Assembly: GCA_902783235.1 (NCBI GenBank)
Contig: CACZQG010000369.1
Coordinates: 1 to 5,835, forward strand
Direction of reading: 5' to 3'
DNA length: 5,835 bases
DNA from: an uncultured Ruminococcus sp.
GTDB lineage: Bacteria; Bacillota; Clostridia; Oscillospirales; Ruminococcaceae
Shown here: in pieces, positions 1 through 5,835 of the stretch
How the letters are laid out: each line of letters starts with the position of its first letter
Numbering within the stretch: position 1 is the first letter of the stretch
Program-made: the position numbers and the translations under genes
The notes under the pieces: generated by a model
What the model saw: only the letters and a program-made list of their open reading frames with translations
What the model was told of the DNA's origin: nothing
The model's database searches: none

Positions 1-363
1 AAGCACCGTACTGATGTTGCCGACGTTGCCCTCGCTGAAATATCCCATCGGCATTTTGCGAAGATGCTCACCGAGGGCTTTTCTCTTTTCAGCCATGACG
101 ATAAATCCTGCGGAACTTTGCAGCTTATCAGATATGAACTGAAAGAGTGCTTCAAGCACCAGTGCAGTCACAACAGCACCTGCGATCTTGAGGGAATCGG
201 ACGGGAGATAGCTTTTATCAAGCATTTTTACTATTATGATGTAGGAAAAGAATATCATCATCTGTGACATCATCGCCTTCAGAAAAAGCGGTATCACAGC
301 AAGGATAAGTCTTTTCTTGTATCGCCCCGAAAAGCGCAGTATGTGTCTGATATAGCTTATCAT
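1..363 (-). CDS. ABC exporter-fold half-transporter, N-terminal part (runs off left edge)
   Basis: This is the beginning of a membrane-spanning ABC protein, cut by the window edge after 121 codons; the reading frame is open to base 1. It starts MISYIRHILRFSGRYKK and has a long hydrophobic helix at about residues 18-47, a second at about 58-78, then the loop motif LRKMPMGYF (101-109). The same layout is found at the start of the exporter part of the upstream fusion protein (ILEYAGRYKK, later LLKMPMGD), so the two are paralogues and most likely the two halves of a heterodimer. The ATG lies 4 bases after the TAG stop of the upstream gene, with the purine-rich stretch GGAAAGGAAGG about 11 bases before it, which suggests translational coupling. 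The transmembrane domain is incomplete and the ATPase domain lies outside the window, so whether its catalytic glutamate is intact cannot be judged. A GTG four codons upstream is possible but sits too close to the purine stretch. Confidence 0.88.
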   Translation of the reverse strand, partial: MISYIRHILRFSGRYKKRLILAVIPLFLKAMMSQMMIFFSYIIIVKMLDKSYLPSDSLKIAGAVVTALVLEALFQFISDKLQSSAGFIVMAEKRKALGEHLRKMPMGYFSEGNVGNISTVL

Positions 364-367
364 AAAC

Positions 368-3300
368 CTATGCACCTTCCTTTCCCTGATGTATTGTCCA
401 GTTTTCCGATCTGTCTGCCGCTGTCCACAGCATACGGTAATGCTCGCATTCGTTCAGCAATTGTTCGTGTGTGCCTGCTGCAAGGATACTGCCGTCACAC
501 AGGACAGCGATCTGATCGGCGTTTATCAGATTTTTCAGCTTGTGACCGATCATGATGACTGTTTTATCCCTTGTGACCTCCTTTATTGCTCTGCTGATCT
601 TCTCAGCATTTTCAGGGTCAACATACGCCGTTGCTTCATCAAGCACGATGATCGGCGCATTTTTCAATATGGAGCGAGCAATAGAAACACGCTGTCTTTC
701 ACCGCCCGAAATCATTTTTCCACATTCACCGACTTGTGTCTGTATGCCGTCCGGCAAGCGCTCGATAAAGCTCATGCACTCGGCACGCCTTGCCGCTTCC
801 AATACTTCTTCCCTTGTTGCTTCGGGTCTGCCGATACGGATATTCTCATAGATACTTGTGTTGAACAAAAACTGCTCCTGCGAGACAAAGGAAATATTGT
901 CATTCAGAGATGCAAGACTTATTTCCGAAATAGGTGTGCCACCGATCGTGATTTTTCCCTCCTCGGCATCATAGAAATGCACAAGGAGCTTTGCAAGTGT
1001 GGATTTTCCGCTTCCGCTTTCGCCAACAAGCGCAGTCGTCGTCCCCTGCGGTATCGTCAGGCTGACATTGTGCAGCACCTCTTTATCCTCATACGAAAAG
1101 CATACATGGTCAAAGGTAATGCTGTGATCGTTTCCAACCTCTGAATCGCCGTATTTCAAGGGTTCAAAATGCAAAAGCTGTTCAATCTGACTGATCTTGT
1201 AATTGATCTGCGGAAACAGGCTGAAAAATCCCATTGACTTTATCAGTGGAGCACCCACACTGAATGACATACAGAGAACGAAAACAAGATCCTGCAAGGC
1301 AGAATAGCCTTTGTAAACCATGTACGAGCCGACGGGCAACGTCAGCAGTGCTACACAGGGGAGAACAGCGCTGTAAGCCGCCATCCAGCCCCAAGTATCC
1401 TTGTACCATTGCAGAGTATAATCCTTATAATTGTCAACATCTTTGACATAGGTCTTGTAGCTGTCCTTATCCCTGCCGAAAACCTTGATGACCTCCATAC
1501 CTCCGACATATTCCAATATCGTACTGTTCATCTGCTTTGCTGCACGATAGAACGGATCCATTTTGCTCAATCCCATACGGTACATGATGAACATAAACAG
1601 TGCGCCTATCGGCAGAGATGCCAGCGACAGAAAGCCCAGCTTTGCATCAGCTGCAAATATAGCAATATAGATCAGCACAGGAACAAGTATATTTGCCAGT
1701 CCCTCCGGAATGGCATGGGCAAGCGGTATCTCCATCGTTTCCACATCATCTGTAAAGAGCTTACGCAAAGCACCTGTTCCAATCCCCTCAATATCGCCCA
1801 TAGGCATTTTCAGCAGCTTATCCTTAGCATAATTCCGTATATTTTCAAGTATATGATATGCGCCCTTGTGAGAGAGAGTAAGCCCGATATTGTACAGAAT
1901 TGTATTCAAAAGCAGCGAAGCTGCAATACAGCCGATACCCCAAACAGCCTGTTCTGTACCCGGTAGTTTTCCCGAAAGCAGAGGGGTCAGGAATTTATAT
2001 ACTACAAAATAGGGTATCACCGAGCATATAACGGCAAGCACAAGGACTAAGACCGACAGATAGATGTTTTTCTTATATCTGCCTGCATATTCCAGTATTT
2101 TCCCAAACATACCCTCTCTTTCACGGTCAGGGCTTTTCGCTCTGACACGTCCTCTTGACCGTACCGCAAACCATTCCTGAAGGCGTTTGATACCTTTATC
2201 ATCAAGCGGATATTGCTCTTTCAGTCTGCCGTTTTCTATTCTGATCACATAAGTACAGCTTCGCAGGAGAAATTCCAGATCATGTGATATGATGAAGATA
2301 TTTTTCCCCTGTTCACGTAATTTGTCAATATTCTCAGAGACCTCAAGCATATGTTCAAGATCAAGACCGCTCGTCGGCTCATCAAAGACAAGCGTATTTC
2401 TCTCCGAAGCAACGGCTGTCGCAACAGCGACCCTTTGCTTTTGTCCACCCGACAGTGACATAGGATGTCTGTCCTTGAATTGCAAAAGATCAAGTGAAGC
2501 AAGTATCTCCTCAGCCTTCTGCTCATCAGGCGCTTTCATGCTTATGAGTATTTCCTCCATGACACTTTCCGTGAATAGCTGATGTCCCGGATCCTGCATG
2601 ACCATAAAGCATTTTTGCAAGCGCTTGCTGCGTTTCAGGCTCTCGCCGTCTATTTCCGCTTTTCCTCTGAAATGCTTCTGCAAACCGATCAGGCAGCGTG
2701 CAAAGGTAGATTTGCCCGTTCCGTTATAGCCCACAATAGCGACTGTTTCACCGGATGGTATCTGCGCTTCGTCAATTTCGAGGATTCGTCTGACACCATC
2801 ATAGGAAAAATAGAAATCGTTCAGCTTTATCGGAGGTCTGTCATTTATCAAAACCGTCTTTTTTGGAACGAGTGGGAATTGCTCCCTTGTGACAGGGCGC
2901 AGTCCGAGCTGCTGCATTTGCTCTGCGGTCATGTCTTTCAGTTGCTTTGGGGTATATTCTGCGCAAATCTTACCGTCCGACATATAAATGATACGATCTG
3001 CAAGGTCTATCAGGTAAGATAATCTGTGTTCTGCAATAATGACCGTTTTTCCCTGTTCTTTCCAGATACCAATACTTTTTTGTAGATCTCTTGTTGCTGT
3101 CATATCAAGGTTTGAGGACGGCTCATCCAGTATCAGTATCTCCGGACCGTCTACAGAAACGCTTGCACAGGCAATCTTCTGTTTTTCTCCGCCCGAGAGC
3201 AGAAAAATATCCCTGTGCCTTAATGCGCCGACATTAAATTCCCGTGTTGTGTTCTCAACACATTCAAGGATCTCATTTTCGGGCATACCGTAATTTTCGC

Positions 3301-3625
3301 ACTCAAAGCTCATTTCGGAATCCGTATCGACTGCAAAGAACTGCGCTCTCGGATTCTGGAATACCGATCCTGAATAACGAGTGGATTCATGCATTTCCAT
3401 ATCGACGATATTTTTGCCATCTATCAGCACTTCTCCCGACAGCGCGCCCTCATAATAGTGCGGTATCAACCCGTTTATCAGTCGTGTTACCGTGGTCTTT
3501 CCGCAGCCGGAAGCTCCTGTAAGAAGTATGATCTCGCCGTTTTGTATCGTCAGATCAATGTTTTTCAGCCCACCGCCTGCTTTATCTCCGTTATATGTGA
3601 AATTAACATTTTTTATTTCTATCAT
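368..3625 (-). CDS. Fusion of tandem ECF ATPase (EcfA1-EcfA2) with an ABC exporter-fold half-transporter
   Basis: One 1085-residue frame holds three ATP-binding domains. Domain 1 (about 1-225) has Walker A GASGCGKT (37-44), Q-loop Q90 in QNPRAQFF, signature LSGGE (143-147), Walker B ILILDEP (163-169) and H200. Domain 2 (about 265-480) has GYNGTGKS (299-306), Q344, LSGGQ (391-395), DEP (415-417) and H448. These two form the ATPase pair of an ECF importer; tandem fused pairs are known in this family. After an arginine-rich linker (about 488-505) a membrane domain begins at M506 with about six helices (roughly 520-546, 561-584, 638-658, 662-684, 745-771, 776-800). ATPase 3 follows, with GESGSGKS (868-875), Q916, ISGGE (972-976), LDEATAYVDPEN (995-1006) and H1028. 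The DEATAxxDPEN form, in place of the usual SALD D-loop, recalls YbtP/YbtQ and IrtA/IrtB. All three ATPases look intact. The start ATG follows the EcfT stop by one base (TGA-T-ATG), preceded by GTGGGGAAA. In related loci I would expect two separate genes here, so the fusion is odd and may reflect a frame change. Confidence 0.9.
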   Translation of the reverse strand: MIEIKNVNFTYNGDKAGGGLKNIDLTIQNGEIILLTGASGCGKTTVTRLINGLIPHYYEGALSGEVLIDGKNIVDMEMHESTRYSGSVFQNPRAQFFAVDTDSEMSFECENYGMPENEILECVENTTREFNVGALRHRDIFLLSGGEKQKIACASVSVDGPEILILDEPSSNLDMTATRDLQKSIGIWKEQGKTVIIAEHRLSYLIDLADRIIYMSDGKICAEYTPKQLKDMTAEQMQQLGLRPVTREQFPLVPKKTVLINDRPPIKLNDFYFSYDGVRRILEIDEAQIPSGETVAIVGYNGTGKSTFARCLIGLQKHFRGKAEIDGESLKRSKRLQKCFMVMQDPGHQLFTESVMEEILISMKAPDEQKAEEILASLDLLQFKDRHPMSLSGGQKQRVAVATAVASERNTLVFDEPTSGLDLEHMLEVSENIDKLREQGKNIFIISHDLEFLLRSCTYVIRIENGRLKEQYPLDDKGIKRLQEWFAVRSRGRVRAKSPDREREGMFGKILEYAGRYKKNIYLSVLVLVLAVICSVIPYFVVYKFLTPLLSGKLPGTEQAVWGIGCIAASLLLNTILYNIGLTLSHKGAYHILENIRNYAKDKLLKMPMGDIEGIGTGALRKLFTDDVETMEIPLAHAIPEGLANILVPVLIYIAIFAADAKLGFLSLASLPIGALFMFIMYRMGLSKMDPFYRAAKQMNSTILEYVGGMEVIKVFGRDKDSYKTYVKDVDNYKDYTLQWYKDTWGWMAAYSAVLPCVALLTLPVGSYMVYKGYSALQDLVFVLCMSFSVGAPLIKSMGFFSLFPQINYKISQIEQLLHFEPLKYGDSEVGNDHSITFDHVCFSYEDKEVLHNVSLTIPQGTTTALVGESGSGKSTLAKLLVHFYDAEEGKITIGGTPISEISLASLNDNISFVSQEQFLFNTSIYENIRIGRPEATREEVLEAARRAECMSFIERLPDGIQTQVGECGKMISGGERQRVSIARSILKNAPIIVLDEATAYVDPENAEKISRAIKEVTRDKTVIMIGHKLKNLINADQIAVLCDGSILAAGTHEQLLNECEHYRMLWTAADRSENWTIHQGKEGA
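2108..2155 (-). other. Junction between the ECF ATPase part and the exporter part of the fusion
   Basis: This stretch encodes the linker (about residues 491-506) and the Met codon at 2108-2110 where a stand-alone exporter gene would be expected to start. The Met is preceded by GAGAGGG, a ribosome-binding-site-like run but only one or two bases from the ATG, so independent initiation would be weak. The frame two bases ahead of the used one has TGA stops at 2127-2129 and 2121-2123, just before the Met. A single-base shift in the preceding part would therefore split the ORF into two normally arranged genes. The linker is unusually rich in arginine (VRSRGRVRAKSPDRERE), unlike the lysine-rich remainder, which fits translation of a stretch that was not originally read in this frame. 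This is inference; the sequence as given is open throughout. Confidence 0.6.
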
Positions 3626-3626
3626 A

Positions 3627-4367
3627 TCATTTCCCCACTACGTCCAGCCAAATCACAGCACCAATAAAACCAATCCCGACTGCAAACATCAGATAATCCA
3701 TGATGCCAAAGCCTATTTTGCATACATTTGTGCGCTTGACAGGTGTTCCAAGCCCTCTTGTCAGCGAAGCGGCTGACAACTCTTCACCGATTTTAACGGA
3801 ACATATCAGCAGCGGTATCAGCCTGTATTCGATCATTTTACGGATATTTCCTTTACCGAACCGCATTCCACGCATACGCATCGCATCATTGATAGAGTCA
3901 AACTCTTCCTTAACAGTAGGGAAAAATCTGAACATGACCGAAAGCGGTATCGTAAATGTCTGCGGAACGTGCATTCTCTCAAAAGCCGCTACAAACTCGC
4001 TTATCGTAATCGTGCTTATCACAAAATAACCCATCATGATGCAGGGCATAAAATGTGATACAGCACCGCAGAAAATCAGACCTGTCATATAAGCCGCACC
4101 GCCCACAACTGGCAGGACTTGTGTTTCAAGAAGATAACTTATCGTATAAAGCGTAGCGTAAAGAACGGAACCGCCCCATTTTCCCGAAGCCATAAGGAAC
4201 AGCAGCGGTGCAAAATTCAAAACGGGGATAAGGCGGACTGCCGCCTCACCCCCAGCTGAACCCAATGTAAAAATACATAGCAATACAAATAAAAACAATT
4301 TCGTCCTCGGATCCAGCGTCAATACGGATCTGTGCTTTACGGTCGCCTGCATAAGACCGCTGTGCAT
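3627..4367 (-). CDS. ecfT: ECF transporter transmembrane component EcfT
   Basis: This is the 246-residue membrane coupling subunit of an ECF importer, which links the ATPase pair to the substrate-binding S protein. It has the family's N-terminal LDPRTKL motif (18-24), several hydrophobic helices (about 25-60, 66-82, 94-126, 222-243), and the cytoplasmic coupling region RFFPTVKEEF (147-156). The latter is followed by the two 'Ala-Arg-Gly' type motifs that contact the ATPases: DAMRMRG (161-167) and AASLTRG (199-205). Length is normal for EcfT/CbiQ. Its ATG overlaps the stop of the S gene by one base (TAATG), and its own TGA is one base from the next start, so it is translationally coupled on both sides. 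A later ATG at codon 6 is an alternative start. The EcfT assignment is secure; the specific substrate is not indicated. Confidence 0.93.
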   Translation of the reverse strand: MHSGLMQATVKHRSVLTLDPRTKLFLFVLLCIFTLGSAGGEAAVRLIPVLNFAPLLFLMASGKWGGSVLYATLYTISYLLETQVLPVVGGAAYMTGLIFCGAVSHFMPCIMMGYFVISTITISEFVAAFERMHVPQTFTIPLSVMFRFFPTVKEEFDSINDAMRMRGMRFGKGNIRKMIEYRLIPLLICSVKIGEELSAASLTRGLGTPVKRTNVCKIGFGIMDYLMFAVGIGFIGAVIWLDVVGK

Positions 4368-4948
4368 TATGCGATACCTGCCTTTTCAAAGTGTTTTTTA
4401 AGCAGTGCTTTACCGATCAATGCGCCGATGATCCCTGCGATAAACGCTGCAATCAACATGACAGGGCATACCCACATGGGAGTCAGCTTCATCATGGTAT
4501 CGGCATACTCCTGCATTCCTCTCTCTGTATACTGTGCAATGTATGCATCTCTGCCAATAAAGATCGGCAGAAAATTGCCCCATACCCAGCAGGAATAAAC
4601 AGAGGTCGCCATCATAGATTTAGAAACACTGCTGTAATTTCCGCTCTTAGCTATAAAATCGGCGGCAAGTCCGAATATCAGGCTTGTAAAGATAGCATAA
4701 AAGCCCATTCCAGTCAGCATCATAAGAACACCTATGATAACGGCAAATATCGTTATCATGCCGAATTTTCTGACCTTGGTAAGAAAAAGCATGAACGGAG
4801 TTCCACCAATGATCGGTGTGATAACGACCATCAAAAGAAGGAGCAGCGGGATGAACCCCAAAAATGAGAGCACCATATTTATCACAAAATAAATCGCTGC
4901 AAAGATGCCTATGTTGACAAGATCCTTACCCTTTAGCTTGTTGTTCAT
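4367..4948 (-). CDS. ECF transporter S component, MptD / TIGR02185 (Trep_Strep) type
   Basis: This 193-residue hydrophobic protein should be the substrate-binding membrane subunit of the ECF importer. It opens with MNNKLKGKDLVNIGIFAAIY, a charged N-terminus leading into a first helix as in S components, and has about six hydrophobic segments, a central polar region with WGNFLPIFIGRD (about residues 123-134), and a basic C-terminus (LLKKHFEKAG). Size and pattern match the family annotated as 'MptD family putative ECF transporter S component'; I recognise this from memory of the family, not from a search. The frame can be extended upstream to a TTG at 4964-4966, but that codon precedes an AGGAGG site placed six bases before the ATG at 4946-4948, so the ATG is the real start. 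It directly precedes ecfT. The substrate is unknown: members of this family are mostly uncharacterised. Confidence 0.85.
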   Translation of the reverse strand: MNNKLKGKDLVNIGIFAAIYFVINMVLSFLGFIPLLLLLMVVITPIIGGTPFMLFLTKVRKFGMITIFAVIIGVLMMLTGMGFYAIFTSLIFGLAADFIAKSGNYSSVSKSMMATSVYSCWVWGNFLPIFIGRDAYIAQYTERGMQEYADTMMKLTPMWVCPVMLIAAFIAGIIGALIGKALLKKHFEKAGIA

Positions 4949-4954
4949 AAAAAT

Positions 4955-4960
4955 CCTCCT
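4955..4960 (-). promoter_or_regulatory. Ribosome binding site of the S-component gene
   Basis: AGGAGG on the minus strand, followed by the six-base spacer ATTTTT and the ATG at 4946-4948. The spacing is ideal and fixes the start of the S component, ruling out the longer TTG-initiated version, whose coding sequence would contain this site. It lies in the 34-base gap after the tetR stop, with no terminator-like hairpin between the two genes. Confidence 0.85.
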
Positions 4961-4982
4961 GTACAAATAAATGATCTATGCT

Positions 4983-5606
4983 TTACTCTGCGAGTGCAGA
5001 GGATTCAGCCAATGCCTTCCAGCCCCCTGTGTAATAAATAGACAGAAGTCTTACTAACCTTTTGGTTTCTTCTCGTTCCATTCCTTTTTCAATAGCTTCA
5101 AATATGCTTCGGAAATAGGAAGAAGAAACTATTTCGATAAACCTCACATCAATATCGGATTTTAGGATTCCTGCCTCTTTCCATTTCTCTGCGTATGACT
5201 GCGAGGCTGTTGTTTCTGTTTTGATAAAATCTTCAAACCAACCCTTCATTGACGTTTCATGCGCACATTTTAGCAACAGTATGAATTCATCATGATGGTC
5301 AAAGATATAATCGATCATAGGATCATATGAATTCAGCTTCATCGGATCACGGTTCAACTGTTCATTATCTATTGAACGGTACTCGTCCTGCATATTGGAA
5401 AGTGTTTTTTTTAATCCGTCAATCACAGGAGATACAATGTCAGTAAACAAAGCATCCTTATCCTTATAATGACCGTATATTGCACCTGTTGTAACGCCTG
5501 ATTCCTTTGCAATATCCCGAAGGAAAGAATGCTCATACCCTTTCTCAATAAACATTTTTTTACCAACGTCAAGAATTGTTTTTCTTGTAGCTTCTTTGTC
5601 TCTCAT
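4983..5606 (-). CDS. TetR/AcrR-family transcriptional regulator
   Basis: A 207-residue one-component repressor, typical in length. The N-terminal DNA-binding domain is clear: TRKTILDVGKKMFIEKGYE (7-25) is helix 1 and the loop after it, and the helix-turn-helix is about residues 27-54, with DIAKESGVTTGAIYGHY (31-47) followed by KDKDALF. The rest is a helical ligand-binding/dimerisation region without a recognisable specific pocket; the C-terminus contains YYTGGWKAL. It is the first gene of the operon, 34 bases ahead of the S component and in the same direction, so it probably controls its own operon. An operator-like double palindrome lies directly upstream of its ribosome binding site. Its DNA looks more AT-rich than the transporter genes (for example 19 G+C in 5281-5340 against 30 in 1681-1740; these lines are hand-picked, so only indicative). 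The ATG has AAGGAGG six bases upstream. The ligand is unknown. Confidence 0.94.
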   Translation of the reverse strand: MRDKEATRKTILDVGKKMFIEKGYEHSFLRDIAKESGVTTGAIYGHYKDKDALFTDIVSPVIDGLKKTLSNMQDEYRSIDNEQLNRDPMKLNSYDPMIDYIFDHHDEFILLLKCAHETSMKGWFEDFIKTETTASQSYAEKWKEAGILKSDIDVRFIEIVSSSYFRSIFEAIEKGMEREETKRLVRLLSIYYTGGWKALAESSALAE

Positions 5607-5612
5607 CTTATT

Positions 5613-5619
5613 CCTCCTT
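5613..5619 (-). promoter_or_regulatory. Ribosome binding site of the tetR gene
   Basis: AAGGAGG on the minus strand, six bases before the ATG at 5604-5606. It abuts the downstream edge of the first operator palindrome (which ends at 5620). Confidence 0.9.
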
Positions 5620-5651
5620 TTATATAACCGTGTTATATAACCACGTTATAT
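5620..5651 (-). promoter_or_regulatory. Double palindrome, probable TetR operator
   Basis: Two overlapping inverted repeats. The first, 5620-5640, has perfect 9-bp arms TTATATAAC / GTTATATAA around a 3-base centre (CGT). The second, 5635-5651, has perfect 7-bp arms ATATAAC / GTTATAT around CAC. Their centres (5630 and 5643) are 13 bp apart. The same block can also be read as a 13-bp direct repeat, TTATATAACCGTG then TTATATAACCACG, followed by a partial third unit. It covers the predicted transcription start, touches the -10 box at 5650-5651 and ends at the ribosome binding site, so bound protein would block RNA polymerase. The adjacent tetR gene is the natural partner, probably binding as two dimers; this is inferred from position and symmetry. 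Confidence 0.8.
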
Positions 5652-5678
5652 TATAGTACTGCAAAAAAGGTTTGTCAA
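5650..5678 (-). promoter_or_regulatory. Sigma-70/sigma-A type promoter of the operon
   Basis: On the minus strand TTGACA (5673-5678) is followed by a 17-base spacer and TATAAT (5650-5655): exact consensus in both boxes with the optimal spacing. Transcription should start near 5643, giving a leader of about 37 bases before tetR. As no other promoter or terminator is apparent between the genes, this probably drives the whole operon. A promoter this strong fits a gene set held in check by a repressor, consistent with the operator that overlaps it. Confidence 0.9.
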
Positions 5679-5682
5679 TACT

Positions 5683-5725
5683 AATCAGCGAGTTTTGTGT
5701 AAATTTACAAAACAGAAGGCTGATT
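5683..5725. repeat. Nested inverted repeat upstream of the promoter
   Basis: A perfect 12-bp palindrome TGTAAATTTACA (5698-5709) is nested inside a 7-bp inverted repeat, AATCAGC (5683-5689) and GCTGATT (5719-5725); the two share almost the same centre (5703.5 and 5704). Two further T-A pairs flank the inner palindrome beyond a single mismatch. It lies 5 to 47 bases upstream of the -35 box. It could be a second operator or, if transcribed from a neighbouring unit, an RNA hairpin. There is no T-run directly after either side, so it is not a typical terminator. Its function is unknown. Confidence 0.5.
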
Positions 5726-5738
5726 GAAGAAAAATATA

Positions 5739-5760
5739 TGCAAAGCATTAACGCATTGCA
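5739..5760. repeat. Imperfect 22-bp palindrome in the upstream region
   Basis: TGCAA at 5739-5743 is mirrored by TTGCA at 5756-5760, and GC/GC and TTAA at the centre also pair: 9 of 11 positions are symmetrical. It lies about 60-80 bases upstream of the -35 box. Such symmetry fits a binding site for a dimeric regulator, but AT-rich intergenic DNA yields weak palindromes by chance, so confidence is low. A short AGAAT-5-ATTCT dyad follows at 5764-5778. Confidence 0.35.
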
Positions 5761-5835
5761 CTAAGAATACGCAATTCTGATATTTGTTAAATAATAACGA
5801 TAACTTACCCAACAATTGAAATCGAATCAAAAAAA

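Larger units (their letters stand above)
5607..5835. other. Non-coding region upstream of the operon
   Basis: This 229-base AT-rich stretch contains no convincing gene on either strand. It holds the promoter, operator and dyads listed separately. From about 5780 to the edge it is plain AT-rich sequence ending in seven A residues; no divergent promoter or gene start facing right is evident, and the next gene lies beyond the window. Confidence 0.75.

Noticed and set aside
373..375. GTG as an alternative start for the left-edge half-transporter
   Set aside because: It overlaps the upstream gene's end and sits practically on the purine-rich ribosome binding stretch. The ATG at 361-363 gives the N-terminus that aligns with the paralogous half.
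389..1144. A 251-codon open frame on the plus strand
   Set aside because: It lies antisense to the exporter ATPase coding region, which has intact conserved motifs. The translation is rich in Cys, Arg and His without domain logic, and I saw no ribosome binding site. It is a shadow of the real gene, as are the other plus-strand frames at 1409-1966, 2582-3022 and 4391-4867.
1182..1409. A 75-codon minus-strand frame within the fusion gene (also 2245-2526)
   Set aside because: Out-of-frame overlap inside a well-conserved coding sequence, with no start signals or recognisable protein features.
5683..5725. Nested inverted repeat as a rho-independent terminator
   Set aside because: The stem is AT-rich and neither end is directly followed by a run of T on the corresponding strand, so it lacks the usual terminator pattern.
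5786..5806. Fur-box-like AT-rich stretch (GTTAAATAATAAC, then GATAAC)
   Set aside because: It lacks the clear TGATAAT/ATTATCA dyad and is no better than expected in AT-rich DNA, even though iron regulation would suit a siderophore model.
5829..5835. Run of A at the right edge, read on the minus strand as a terminator T-tract of an upstream gene
   Set aside because: The hairpin that would have to precede it lies outside the window, so nothing supports the call.
1..5835. Mobile element, CRISPR array, tRNA or rRNA
   Set aside because: No transposase or integrase, no regularly spaced repeats, no terminal inverted repeats and no tRNA- or rRNA-like stretch were seen on either strand.

Overview
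The window holds one leftward (minus-strand) operon, read from right to left: a TetR-family regulator, an ECF transporter S component, an EcfT membrane protein, a very long ABC protein, and the first 121 codons of a second ABC membrane/ATPase protein that runs off the left edge. Strong AGGAGG-type ribosome binding sites, a consensus sigma-A promoter, moderate to low GC and the gene set itself suggest a Gram-positive Firmicute, most likely a gut or rumen clostridial lineage such as Ruminococcaceae/Lachnospiraceae. The lineage is inferred from style and gene order, not from a marker gene.

Region by region: 5607-5835 is non-coding and AT-rich. It carries a perfect-consensus promoter (TTGACA, 17 bp, TATAAT) facing left, an operator-like pair of overlapping palindromes lying between the -10 box and the tetR ribosome binding site, and three weaker dyads further upstream. 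4983-5606 is tetR. 4367-4948 is the S component, with its start corrected to an ATG that has an ideal ribosome binding site. 3627-4367 is EcfT. 368-3625 is a single 1085-residue reading frame that joins a tandem EcfA1-EcfA2 ATPase (residues 1 to about 490) to a complete half-transporter of the ABC exporter fold (residues 506 to 1085). 1-363 is the start of the partner half-transporter. All junctions between the structural genes are overlapping or within a few bases, so the genes should be translated as a coupled set.

Working model: the S component, EcfT and the double ATPase form an ECF (energy-coupling factor) uptake module of the TIGR02185 'Trep_Strep'/MptD type. The two half-transporters form a heterodimer whose ATPase motifs resemble the YbtP/YbtQ and IrtA/IrtB group, exporter-fold proteins known to import siderophores. 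TetR probably represses its own promoter, and so the operon, until a ligand (perhaps the transported molecule) releases it. The substrate cannot be read from the sequence.

The most unusual item is the fusion of two different transporter types in one polypeptide with three nucleotide-binding domains. It could be genuine, or it could result from a one-base frame change near the junction (natural or a sequencing error). The sequence around 2108-2160 contains evidence relevant to that question.
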